From a bacterium (GTDB taxonomy: Bacteria > Oederibacteriota > Muellerivitia > Muellerivitales > Muellerivitaceae): a stretch of DNA of 34,525 bases. Below the pieces are notes generated by a model. It saw nothing but the letters and a program-made list of their open reading frames with translations, did not search any database and had not been told where the DNA came from. A program made the position numbers and the translations under genes. The stretch spans positions 1 to 34,525 of the forward strand of contig DASZRK010000042.1 in the NCBI GenBank assembly GCA_035549195.1, written 5' to 3'. How positions within the stretch are numbered: position 1 is the first letter of the stretch; every line of letters begins with the position of its first letter. This document shows positions 1 to 6,939 of the stretch, in pieces.

Positions 1-1
1 C

Positions 2-1345
2 CTGACCCCCACCGCCACCCACACCCCGACGGCGACCATGACGCCGACCCATACCTATACGCCCACCCCCGGGCTTCAACTCCAAAAGATCCCATCCAAG
101 ACCTCGGCCAAGATGGGGGAGACGGTCGCTTACACCCTGGACCTGGATGTCACCGGATCCATGGCCCTCGGGGTCACCGTGGTGGACACCCTGCCGGACC
201 ATGTGACCTTCGCGGGTTTCGCGACGGTCTCTCCCAGCGTCCCGGGCATGACCCGGACCGCCAATGGCAAGGTCCTGACCTGGACCTTCCCGGCCCTCCC
301 GCCGGGACATTACCTGCTCACCTACAGCGTGACGGTGGATAGCGGGCTGGTGGAACAGACGGTCCTTTTGAACCAAGCCCAGGCCTCTTTCCTGCAAGGC
401 TCCTCGCCCGTGGCAAGCGCCGGTGTCACGGTCGCCGCCCCCTATACGGTCATGATCAGCGTTTACAATTCGACGGGGGAACTGGTACAGACCCTGCTGA
501 CCCAGAACTTCTTCGTGGTATTGGATTCACCCCAGATCTCCTCGGGCCCCATCACCAGCCTCTCCCAGTCCGTCTCGGTGTCCTACAACGGACAAGTGCT
601 GGCCGCTTGGAACGGCTTGAACCCGCAAGGGAACCCGGTCTCCAACGGGGAATACTTCGTCAAGGTGGACACCTTGGACCCCTACGGGGTGGTGAACAGC
701 GTGAGCCAGACTGTCAGCGTGGACCGTTCCGTCTCCACCCTGACGGTGAATGTCTTCAACCAATCCGGAGAGTTGGTGCGGCACCTCTATCACCAATGGG
801 TGGATGGAACGGCGGGATCCGTGCAGGGAATGACCTTATCGTCCACCCGGATCGTCCCCGATGCCCCGGCAGGTTCCCAACTGCCCAGTTCCACCGGGGT
901 CACCCTGGATACCGTCAACGGTGCCATTACCACGCTCTGGGACGGCCGGAGCGACTCGGGCGCCGTCGTGACCAACGGGCAATATATCGTGGAAGCCCAA
1001 TGGGCGGCCGGCGGTACGACGAAGGTCGAGACCCAGAACGTCTCGGTGGTGGGGAGCGGGGAAGTGGGGCATCGGGGAGAGGTGGTGGCCCAGCCGAACG
1101 TCCTGACAGGCTCCAAGACCACCACGACCCTACAGGCCTTGGCGGGCGCGGGTCTCACTTTGAAGGTGCACGTCTATGACGTGGCGGGGGAACTGGTGGA
1201 CGTCCTGAACGGCGATCCCGGGACCGGGCAGGTCGCCTGGGACACTTCAGGAAAGGCCAGTGGGATCTATCTGGCGGTCGTGGAGCTTTATGACGCCCAG
1301 GGCATCACAGGACGGAAGATCGTGAAGATATTGGTCCGGCATTAA
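2..1345 (+). CDS. Exported repeat protein with DUF11-like and FlgD-like domains (5' end missing)
   Basis: The reading frame is open to the left edge of the window, so this is the C-terminal part (about 447 residues) of a longer protein. It opens with a Thr-Pro-rich linker, then a DUF11-like adhesion/Ig domain (through about residue 140, with the typical VVDTLPDHV segment). Three FlgD-like Ig modules follow, each starting with a strand of the type V.V(Y/F)N.(S/T)GELV and the first two having a WNG/WDG...G.Y(F/I)V core. The last module ends GIYLAVVEL...RKIVKILVRH, which resembles type IX secretion C-terminal sorting domains. It probably acts on the cell surface or is secreted, in adhesion or scaffolding; no enzyme motif is visible. 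The ATG at position 38 is only an internal Met in the linker. The same tail type occurs in the protein at 22173-23504. Family-level call is good; the specific role is unknown. Confidence 0.8.
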   Translation: MTPTATHTPTATMTPTHTYTPTPGLQLQKIPSKTSAKMGETVAYTLDLDVTGSMALGVTVVDTLPDHVTFAGFATVSPSVPGMTRTANGKVLTWTFPALPPGHYLLTYSVTVDSGLVEQTVLLNQAQASFLQGSSPVASAGVTVAAPYTVMISVYNSTGELVQTLLTQNFFVVLDSPQISSGPITSLSQSVSVSYNGQVLAAWNGLNPQGNPVSNGEYFVKVDTLDPYGVVNSVSQTVSVDRSVSTLTVNVFNQSGELVRHLYHQWVDGTAGSVQGMTLSSTRIVPDAPAGSQLPSSTGVTLDTVNGAITTLWDGRSDSGAVVTNGQYIVEAQWAAGGTTKVETQNVSVVGSGEVGHRGEVVAQPNVLTGSKTTTTLQALAGAGLTLKVHVYDVAGELVDVLNGDPGTGQVAWDTSGKASGIYLAVVELYDAQGITGRKIVKILVRH

Positions 1346-1367
1346 GAGGGGAGGGGGGTCTAAGGCA

Positions 1368-1399
1368 AATCCCCCTTGATCCCCTTTTTCAAAGTGGGG
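1368..1399. repeat. Pyrimidine-rich intergenic repeat between convergent genes
   Basis: Between the two convergent stop codons lies a run of CCCCCTTGATCCCC followed by TTTTTCAAAGTGGGG. Read on the minus strand, this closely resembles a C-tract/CTTTGAAAAAGGGGG/ATTNAGGGGGATTT element that I recall as scattered between genes in many unrelated bacterial genomes. CCCC and GGGG can pair around the TTTTTCAAAGT loop, so it may help end transcription from either side. The role as terminator is inference; the stem has only four sure G-C pairs. Confidence 0.5.
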
Positions 1400-1945
1400 T
1401 CACTTCTTGAGGGCTTCCTGGATGGCCGATTCGGTCTCCTCGGGCTCCACCTTGGTCACGAAACGCTTCAGGGGATGGCCCTTGCGGTCGATGAGGAACT
1501 TCGTAAAGTTCCAGCCGATCTCGGTGGAACCTCCCTCTTCCGGCTCCGCCTTCTTCAGGAACTGATAGAGGGGGACCGCCTTGTCCCCGTTGACCTCGAT
1601 CTTGTCGAAGAGGGGAAAGGTCACGTTGTATTTGCTGGTGCAGAAGGCCTTGATCTCCTTGTCCGTTCCCGGTTCCTGCTCCCTGAACTGGTTGCAGGGA
1701 AAGCCCAGGATCACAAAACCCTCCTTCTTGTACTTCTCGTAGAGCTTTTCCAGGCCGGCATATTGGGGCGTGTGCCCGCACTTGCTGGCCACGTTCACGA
1801 TCATCAGGACCTTCCCCTTGTACTTGGAAAGGGGGACCATTTTTCCGTCGATGTTCCTCATCTTGAATTGATAGACCGTATCTTGATCGGCCGCGTGGAC
1901 CGTTCCGACGACCGCCAGAAGCACCGCCAACGCCAATTTTTTCAT
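1400..1945 (-). CDS. Exported Cys-type glutathione peroxidase
   Basis: A 181-residue thioredoxin-fold peroxidase that reduces hydrogen peroxide or lipid hydroperoxides, in bacteria usually with thioredoxin rather than glutathione. The catalytic tetrad motifs are visible: NVASKCG with Cys56 in place of selenocysteine, GFPCNQF with Gln86, and WNF with Trp145 and Asn146. Cys84 of FPCNQF may be the resolving cysteine. Residues 1-18 (MKKLALAVLL..., cleavage after VHA) form a signal peptide, so it should work in the periplasm. The start was set at the ATG at 1945 because GGAGGAAG lies just upstream; a TTG 12 bases further upstream would swallow that ribosome site. It follows the Bax-inhibitor-like gene on the same strand with an 88-base gap, suggesting one stress-related unit. 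Confidence 0.93.
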   Translation of the reverse strand: MKKLALAVLLAVVGTVHAADQDTVYQFKMRNIDGKMVPLSKYKGKVLMIVNVASKCGHTPQYAGLEKLYEKYKKEGFVILGFPCNQFREQEPGTDKEIKAFCTSKYNVTFPLFDKIEVNGDKAVPLYQFLKKAEPEEGGSTEIGWNFTKFLIDRKGHPLKRFVTKVEPEETESAIQEALKK

Positions 1946-2033
1946 CTCTTCCTCCAAGGGTGGGATGGCCTATTACGGCATGGAACGGGGATGAAAATCC
2001 AGGGACCGCATAAAAAGCCGGGACCCTGTGGCC

Positions 2034-2783
2034 TCAGCGGCGCCGGGTCTTGGAAAGGAGCCGGAGGATCTCCAGGTAGAGCCAGACCAGGGTCACCAAC
2101 AACCCGAAGGCGGCATACCATTCCATGTATTTGGGCGCCCTGGCCTCGACGCCCCTTTCGATGAAGTCGAAATCCAGCACCAGGTTCAAAGCCGCCACGA
2201 TCACCACCACGACGGAAAAGCCGATGCCCATGGGGGTAGCGGAGTCGATGAGGGGCGCGGATCTCCCGAAAAATCCCATGACCATATCCACAAGATAATA
2301 GATGGCGATGCCCCCGGTGGCGGCCAGGACGCCTAATTTGAAATTCTCGGTCGCCCGCACGATACGGGCCCGGTAGAGGAAGAGCAGGGTGGCCATGGTA
2401 CCGAAGGTGAGCGCCACCGCTTGGAAGACGATGCCGTGGAACTGCATCTCGTAGAAGGCCGAAATGGCCCCCAGGAGGCATCCTTCCGCCAGGGCATAGA
2501 GGGGGGAAAGATAGGGAGCGGTCGTCTTCACGAAAATGATGACGAGGCCCAGGATGAAGCTCAGGATCAGGGAACCGATGAGGATCGGGAAAAGGATGGG
2601 ATTGCTTTCCAAGTGGGTGGCGTAATTCCAGGTGAACGCGGCGGCGGCGACGACCAGGAAAAGAAGGGCTGCGCTCTTTTCCGCCGTTCCACCGAGGGTC
2701 ATGGCCTCTGAACTGTCGACCATTCCTTGGCTGGTAAAGGTGTTGTCCTTCAAAGCTGGGTTGCTGGTCCGGAAAAGGGCCAT
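2034..2783 (-). CDS. Bax inhibitor-1 / YccA family membrane protein
   Basis: A 249-residue polytopic membrane protein with about seven hydrophobic segments after a 40-residue polar N-terminus. The N-terminal pattern (RTSNPALK...) and the run of helices (for example LLFLVVAAAAFTWNY, LIGSLILSFILGLVIIF and IGFSVVVVIVAALNLVLDFDFIE) fit the bacterial YccA/BI-1-like family (COG4760). The acidic FDFIE segment lies in the part of the fold where BI-1 homologues carry pH-sensitive Asp residues. Family members are proposed Ca2+ leak channels or membrane protease modulators; the activity here is not proven. A strong AGGAGG precedes the ATG at 2783. It is the first gene of a minus-strand pair with the peroxidase and faces away from recN. 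Confidence 0.88.
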   Translation of the reverse strand: MALFRTSNPALKDNTFTSQGMVDSSEAMTLGGTAEKSAALLFLVVAAAAFTWNYATHLESNPILFPILIGSLILSFILGLVIIFVKTTAPYLSPLYALAEGCLLGAISAFYEMQFHGIVFQAVALTFGTMATLLFLYRARIVRATENFKLGVLAATGGIAIYYLVDMVMGFFGRSAPLIDSATPMGIGFSVVVVIVAALNLVLDFDFIERGVEARAPKYMEWYAAFGLLVTLVWLYLEILRLLSKTRRR

Positions 2784-2812
2784 GGACTGCCTCCTGGTTC
2801 GGGGATGGCAAC

Positions 2813-2841
2813 AAGATAGGCTCTGCGGCGGGCGAGGACAA
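2813..2841 (-). promoter_or_regulatory. Sigma-70-like promoter for the BI-1/GPx pair
   Basis: On the minus strand TTGTCC (2841-2836), a 17-base spacer and TATCTT (2818-2813) lie just upstream of the BI-1 gene. The predicted start of transcription is near 2806, giving a leader of about 23 bases that contains the AGGAGG site. Spacing is ideal and each hexamer matches the consensus at four positions. Confidence 0.5.
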
Positions 2842-2886
2842 TGGGGGAAAGGTCACATGGACGTTAAGACGGGGACCCCAACCACG

Positions 2887-2915
2887 TTGAATAACCAAAA
2901 CCCGGTAAATATAGT
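2887..2915 (+). promoter_or_regulatory. Sigma-70-like promoter of recN, predicting a leaderless mRNA
   Basis: TTGAAT (2887-2892), a 17-base spacer and TATAGT (2910-2915) make a near-consensus promoter. Counting seven bases past the -10 box puts the transcription start at 2922, the A of the recN start codon. No Shine-Dalgarno sequence lies between the -10 box and the ATG. No LexA-type box was recognised around it. Confidence 0.65.
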
Positions 2916-2921
2916 GTTGCC

Positions 2922-4637
2922 ATGCTCCGCCAGCTTTCCATCAAGAACTTCGCGATCGTCGAAACGGTCGTCTTGGAGTTCGAACCCGGCTTCAACGTCC
3001 TCACCGGCGAGACCGGCGCGGGGAAGTCCCTCATCGTGGACGCCCTCTATTTTCTGCTGGGCGACCGCATCTCCGCCGATACCCTGCGCGCCGGGGAGGA
3101 ACGGGCGGTGGTCGAAGCCCTGTTCCAGGTACCGCCTTCCTCACCGGCCCTCAAGAAACTCTCGGAGTGGGGCATCGAAGCCAAAGGCGGCGAGGTCCTC
3201 ATCAAGCGGGAATTCACCCGCTCCTCCGGAAAGACCCGCAGTTTCGTGAACGGCGAGATGGCGACCGCCTCCCTGATCTCCGAACTGGGCGACTGGCTCC
3301 TGGACATCCACGGCCAACACGAGCACCAGGCCATCTTCAACGTCGGCCGCCACCGCCGGTTGATCGACGCCTTCGGGCATTTGGAAAAGCAACTGGACCG
3401 GACGGCCCTGGCCGCCGAGCGGCTCTCCGACCTCCTGGCCGAGAGGACCCACCTGGGGGGCGATGCCCGGGAGATCGCCCGCCGGACCGACCTTCTCCAG
3501 TTCCAGGTCCAGGAGATCGAGGAGTCGGGCGTGGAGACCCTGAACGAGGAGGAGCTCCAGCGCCGCTACCAGGTCATGCGGGGCTCCGAAAAGATCACCA
3601 AACAATTGTCCGAGGCCCAGCGCCTCTTGGACGAGGAGGGGGAAGGGGGAGCCACCGGCCTTTTCGGCGCCGCCCTCTCACGCCTGATGGACGCCGCCCG
3701 GCTGGACCCGGACCTGGAAAACTGGTTGGGTGAGGCCAAGGCGGTGCAGGAATCCCTGAACCAGGTCTCTTACGAACTGGCCCGGAAGCTGGAGGGATAT
3801 TCCTTCAGCCCCGACGAATTCCAGGAAGTCTCGGACAAACTGGACGCCCTCCACACGCTCAAGAAGAAATACGGGAACTCGGTCCCGGAGATCCTCGCTT
3901 ATCTGGAGCGCAGCCGCCAGGAACTGAAGGGCCTCCTAGGCCGGGAGGACCGGTTGAAGACCCTCGAAACGGAGATCGGCAAGGCCGCCGAAGCCTACCA
4001 GGAAGCCGCCTCGGCCTTGAGCGTCAAGCGCGCCCAAGCGGGCGCCAAGCTGGCCCAAGAGGTCGAGACGACCCTGAAGGACCTGGGCCTGACCCATGCC
4101 CGAATGGGGGTCCAAGTGGTCCCGGTCGAGGACGGGCAAAGTCCGGCGATGGAAAAGGGCAAACGCCTGCAGATCTCTGCCCAAGGCTGGGACCGGGTGG
4201 AGTTCCTTTTCTCCGCGAACCCGGGCGAACCCCAGCGCCCGCTGGCCAAGGTCGCCTCCGGCGGGGAGGCGTCCCGCGTCATGTTGGGTTTGAAGACCGT
4301 GCTGGCCGAAAGCGATGAAGTTCCCACCCTCATCTTCGACGAGATCGACACCGGCGTGGGAGCGAGGACCGCTCCGGCGGTGGCGAAACTCCTCGATCAC
4401 CTTTCCAAGGGCAAACAGGTCTTCTGCATCTCCCACCTGGCCCCCATCGCGGGACTGGGGGACTGCCATTTACAGGTCCAAAAATCGATCCAGGACGGCA
4501 AAACGAGCGTCCAAGTCCTGCGTCTCAGGGAAAACGAGCGCATCGACGAACTGGCCCGCATGCTGGGCGGGGAACCACTTTCGGAGACTTCCCGTTCCCA
4601 CGCCCGGGAGCTCTATGCTAGAATGCGCGGCAAATAG
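2922..4637 (+). CDS. recN: DNA repair protein RecN
   Basis: A 571-residue SMC-like ATPase that acts early in recombinational repair of double-strand breaks, tethering DNA ends and sister chromatids. The N-terminal MLRQLSIKNFAIVE is diagnostic of the family; the Walker A motif GETGAGKS is at residues 29-36, the central region is coiled coil, the ABC signature is ASGGEASRVML near residue 444, and Walker B LIFDEIDTGVG has Asp473 and Glu474. Length fits the usual 550-570. The ATG at 2922 is the only start that leaves the N-terminal strand intact. The gene is divergent from the BI-1 gene and appears to have its own promoter. No upstream Shine-Dalgarno sequence is seen. Confidence 0.97.
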   Translation: MLRQLSIKNFAIVETVVLEFEPGFNVLTGETGAGKSLIVDALYFLLGDRISADTLRAGEERAVVEALFQVPPSSPALKKLSEWGIEAKGGEVLIKREFTRSSGKTRSFVNGEMATASLISELGDWLLDIHGQHEHQAIFNVGRHRRLIDAFGHLEKQLDRTALAAERLSDLLAERTHLGGDAREIARRTDLLQFQVQEIEESGVETLNEEELQRRYQVMRGSEKITKQLSEAQRLLDEEGEGGATGLFGAALSRLMDAARLDPDLENWLGEAKAVQESLNQVSYELARKLEGYSFSPDEFQEVSDKLDALHTLKKKYGNSVPEILAYLERSRQELKGLLGREDRLKTLETEIGKAAEAYQEAASALSVKRAQAGAKLAQEVETTLKDLGLTHARMGVQVVPVEDGQSPAMEKGKRLQISAQGWDRVEFLFSANPGEPQRPLAKVASGGEASRVMLGLKTVLAESDEVPTLIFDEIDTGVGARTAPAVAKLLDHLSKGKQVFCISHLAPIAGLGDCHLQVQKSIQDGKTSVQVLRLRENERIDELARMLGGEPLSETSRSHARELYARMRGK

Positions 4638-4659
4638 CGGGTCCCCCTGACTGGGCCCG
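4638..4659 (+). other. Short hairpin directly after recN
   Basis: CGGGTCC and GGGCCCG can form a seven-pair stem (one G-T pair) with an eight-base loop immediately after the recN stop codon. No T-tract follows, so it is not a classical intrinsic terminator. It may protect the recN transcript end or reduce read-through into the next gene. Confidence 0.3.
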
Positions 4660-4681
4660 TACCACCACAACGGAGGAAGCA

Positions 4682-5497
4682 ATGAAGAAATTGGTCTTGG
4701 GGTTGTTCGCCTTGGTCATGACCTTGGCCTTCTGCGCCGTTCCGGCCAACGCCGCGACGTCGAAGAAGAAAAAGAAGGAGACGAAGAAGGAAGAGAAAAA
4801 GGAGACCAAGAAGGCCGAGAGCCATTCGATGAGCGCTCCCAAGCATTATCTTTCGGGCACCAACACCTGGGGCCGTTCGGGCCTCTTGTTCGGTGACACC
4901 GCCGATGTGGCCGCTTTGCGGACCATCGAGGGGTCGGCCCACCTTCTCTATAGTTCGCCCGTTTCCGGCGTGAACAATTTCGGGATCCCCTTCGGCGGCC
5001 ATTTTGGCATCGCCGATAACGTCGAACTTTCCGCCGCTGGCGACCTGGAGCTCCAGAGCGCGACCGGATATTCCAGCTCGATTTTCCTTCTCGATCTGGG
5101 CGGCAAATACAAGTTCCACACCAAGAACGAGAACCTGGGTCTGGCCTTGGGCGGTGATGTGCTCATCCCCACCAGCGGCGGCGGCAGCGCCATTGTGACG
5201 CCTCGCGGCGTGGTCAGCTACACCTTGCCCAGCGGCATGCTGGTGAACGGTGACATGGGGATACACATTTCCAGCGCAACCTACGTTTCCGTGGACGCGG
5301 GTTTGGGCTATCCCTTCTCCAATAACTTCACCGGCATGGTGGAGATCGGCGCCAACCAGAACGGTAACGGCGGCTCGGTCTTGGGCGCCGGTTTCCGCGC
5401 GGGGGCCGATCAGTTCAAGTTCCAGGGACTGTTGGGGATCCCCCTCAACGGCGGCGGTGTGGTGATCGGCGGCGGGATCATCCTCGCTTCCAAGTAA
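4682..5497 (+). CDS. Exported beta-barrel-like protein with Lys/Glu-rich N-terminus
   Basis: A 271-residue protein of unrecognised family. Residues 1-25 are a signal peptide with cleavage after ANA. The mature N-terminus is an extraordinary Lys/Glu tract (residues about 27-47). The rest alternates short amphipathic strands with Gly/Asn turns (YKFHT, LGLALGGDVLIPTSGGG, GVVIGGGIILASK), as in small outer-membrane beta barrels. The final residue is Lys, not the usual Phe, so barrel status is inferred. A GGAGGA site sits eight bases before the ATG. A strong terminator follows, so it is probably expressed from its own or the recN transcript and ends there. Confidence 0.75.
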   Translation: MKKLVLGLFALVMTLAFCAVPANAATSKKKKKETKKEEKKETKKAESHSMSAPKHYLSGTNTWGRSGLLFGDTADVAALRTIEGSAHLLYSSPVSGVNNFGIPFGGHFGIADNVELSAAGDLELQSATGYSSSIFLLDLGGKYKFHTKNENLGLALGGDVLIPTSGGGSAIVTPRGVVSYTLPSGMLVNGDMGIHISSATYVSVDAGLGYPFSNNFTGMVEIGANQNGNGGSVLGAGFRAGADQFKFQGLLGIPLNGGGVVIGGGIILASK

Positions 5498-5510
5498 CTT
5501 TTTCCAAGAA

Positions 5511-5547
5511 AAGCCGGTTCCCCTTGGTTTGGGGGACCGGCTTTTTT
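5511..5547 (+). terminator. Strong intrinsic terminator after the barrel-like gene
   Basis: AAGCCGGTTCCCC (5511-5523) pairs over 13 positions, one of them T-G, with GGGGGACCGGCTT (5531-5543) across a seven-base loop and runs into a T-tract (5542-5547). This is a textbook rho-independent terminator 14 bases after the stop codon at 5497. Confidence 0.93.
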
Positions 5548-5561
5548 ATTATGGGGACCCC

Positions 5562-6035
5562 ATGGACACCCTCACCTTACGCCGGGCCAAGCCTTCCGAC
5601 GCCCGCGCCATCCTGAACCTCATCAACCAGAATTCGTCCAAGGGCCTGATGTTGCCCCGGACCTTCGCCCAGGTGGTCGAAAAAATAAGGGACTTCCTGG
5701 TCGCCACCGAAGGGGATACCCTCGTCGGTGTCGTGGCCTTGCATGTGGTGGGGGAGGACCTGGCCGAGGTGCGGTCCCTGGCGGTGGAGGCCCCTTACCA
5801 AGGCCAGGGGATCGGCCAAAAATTGGTCCGTCAATGCCTGAAGGACGGGGAGGAACTGGGCCTGGCCCGGGTCTTCACCCTGACCTACCAAACCGAGTTT
5901 TTCGGGAAATTGGGGTTCCAAAAAGTGGAGAAACTGACCCTGCCGCAAAAGATCTGGGGGGATTGCATTCATTGCGCCAAATTCACCGATTGCGACGAAG
6001 TGGCCATGACCATCGACCTTCCCAAGGCCTCCTGA
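5562..6035 (+). CDS. GNAT N-acetyltransferase, probably short-type N-acetylglutamate synthase (ArgA-like)
   Basis: A 157-residue GNAT-fold enzyme. The acetyl-CoA loop is visible as YQGQGIGQKLV after the strand EVRSLAVE, and RVFTLTYQTEFFGKLGF matches the segment (FxLTFxTEFFxxxGF) typical of stand-alone N-acetylglutamate synthases, which acetylate glutamate in the first step of arginine synthesis. The C-terminal IWGDCIHCAKFTDCDEVAM motif with three cysteines is shared with delta-proteobacterial relatives and could bind a metal. The start is the ATG at 5562; an in-frame upstream start lies inside the terminator and is not credible. The Shine-Dalgarno sequence is weak (GGGG). Another amino-acid acetyltransferase role cannot be excluded, and no other arg gene is nearby. 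Confidence 0.8.
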   Translation: MDTLTLRRAKPSDARAILNLINQNSSKGLMLPRTFAQVVEKIRDFLVATEGDTLVGVVALHVVGEDLAEVRSLAVEAPYQGQGIGQKLVRQCLKDGEELGLARVFTLTYQTEFFGKLGFQKVEKLTLPQKIWGDCIHCAKFTDCDEVAMTIDLPKAS

Positions 6036-6039
6036 ACCC

Positions 6040-6765
6040 ATGACCGCCCACACCACCGCCCACACCCCTCCAGGAGGGAAAAAGAACACCCGGCCCACCC
6101 TGGTGCGCCAGATGCTGTCCAAATATGTGGACGTCCTGGTCTGCGGGTTCCTGGGCTGGATCATCTGCTTCACCATCCCCGGCTGGCGGCCCTATTGGGC
6201 CCAAGCGGGCCTGTTCCTTTTCTTCAGCCAATGGATCTGGTGCCGGGAGCAATTGAACCCCACCGCGGGGGAGTTCTTCCTGGGCATCCGCTACCTCACC
6301 TCCTCCTCCAGCCAGGTGGTGGCCGACATCCAGGTCATCCAGGCCAAACTGAAATTGAACGGCTATCTCATCCTGGCCGGGATCGTGGACCTGACGCTCG
6401 CCTTCAGCTTCCTCGCCGGATGGACCTTTTTCCCCAACGCCGTGGCCTTTGGATACGCGGTGGACCCATCCCTCTCGGTGGCCTACTGGACCCTGGTGGG
6501 GCTGGCCTTTTTCGTTTGCGCGGGTTACCTTCTAGGCGGCTCCCGGATGGCGCTCTTCGTCGTCCCTTTCGTCCATTTGGTCCTCTGCATCGACCTCTTC
6601 CTCGGACAATCCCAGTGGGCCTCCCTCTTCCAAGGGCTTCCACCGTCCTTCCTCCCGACCCTGCTCAAGGTCCTGCCCGTTCCGGTCTACCAGCTCTTCC
6701 TGGCCTGGAGCTTCTATGTCGTGGGCGCCCTTGGCTTGTCGCATAAGCATATGGTGAACCCGTAA
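6040..6765 (+). CDS. RDD-like integral membrane protein
   Basis: A 241-residue membrane protein beginning four bases after the GNAT stop codon. It has a polar N-terminus of about 23 residues and then five to six hydrophobic segments (VDVLVCGFLGWIICF, AQAGLFLFFSQWIW, LAGIVDLTLAFSFLAG, TLVGLAFFVCAGYL, ALFVVPFVHLVLCI, FLAWSFYVVGALGL). The segment NPTAGEFFLGIRYL resembles the RDD-family motif (TPGKxLLGLRVV), which suggests a distant RDD-like membrane protein. Function is unknown, and nothing in the neighbours points to one. Confidence 0.7.
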   Translation: MTAHTTAHTPPGGKKNTRPTLVRQMLSKYVDVLVCGFLGWIICFTIPGWRPYWAQAGLFLFFSQWIWCREQLNPTAGEFFLGIRYLTSSSSQVVADIQVIQAKLKLNGYLILAGIVDLTLAFSFLAGWTFFPNAVAFGYAVDPSLSVAYWTLVGLAFFVCAGYLLGGSRMALFVVPFVHLVLCIDLFLGQSQWASLFQGLPPSFLPTLLKVLPVPVYQLFLAWSFYVVGALGLSHKHMVNP

Positions 6766-6785
6766 GACGGGCTGAACCACCAAGT

Positions 6786-6846
6786 TCACCAAGGGATCTT
6801 CGAGAGCAACTCCCCAAAGCCTTCTTCCATGGGGACTTCTTGGTGA
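6786..6846. repeat. Nested inverted-repeat element upstream of leuS
   Basis: TCACCAAG (6786-6793) pairs with CTTGGTGA (6839-6846), and inside it TCCCCA (6811-6816) pairs with TGGGGA (6830-6835). The outer arm sits in an ACCACCAAGTTCACCAAGG context, which is a tandem heptad-like repeat. The element fills much of the 174-base gap before leuS. It could be a small dispersed mobile-like repeat or an RNA hairpin; it lies upstream of the leuS -10 box and so is probably not in the leuS leader. Confidence 0.55.
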
Positions 6847-6902
6847 CTTTTGTGTTCTGGCGGTAAAAGTGGTTTTTATGTGGGTTCAGAAAACAAAAAC
6901 CT

Positions 6903-6908
6903 TATAAT
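6903..6908 (+). promoter_or_regulatory. Consensus -10 box for leuS
   Basis: A perfect TATAAT lies 31 bases before the leuS start codon and would start transcription near 6915. No good -35 hexamer is seen at 16-18 bases upstream. The predicted leader is only about 25 bases and carries GAAGGGA as ribosome site, so there is no room for a T-box or leader-peptide attenuator. Confidence 0.5.
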
Positions 6909-6939
6909 CGACCCCTCTTAAGACCCCCGGAAGGGAACC

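Noticed and set aside
5529-5561. An earlier start for the GNAT gene
   Set aside because: It would begin in the loop of the terminator at 5511-5547, so it would not be on the gene's own transcript.
6766-6939. T-box or leader-peptide attenuator before leuS
   Set aside because: The -10 box is only 31 bases from the start codon and no T-box motif or Leu-rich leader peptide was seen.
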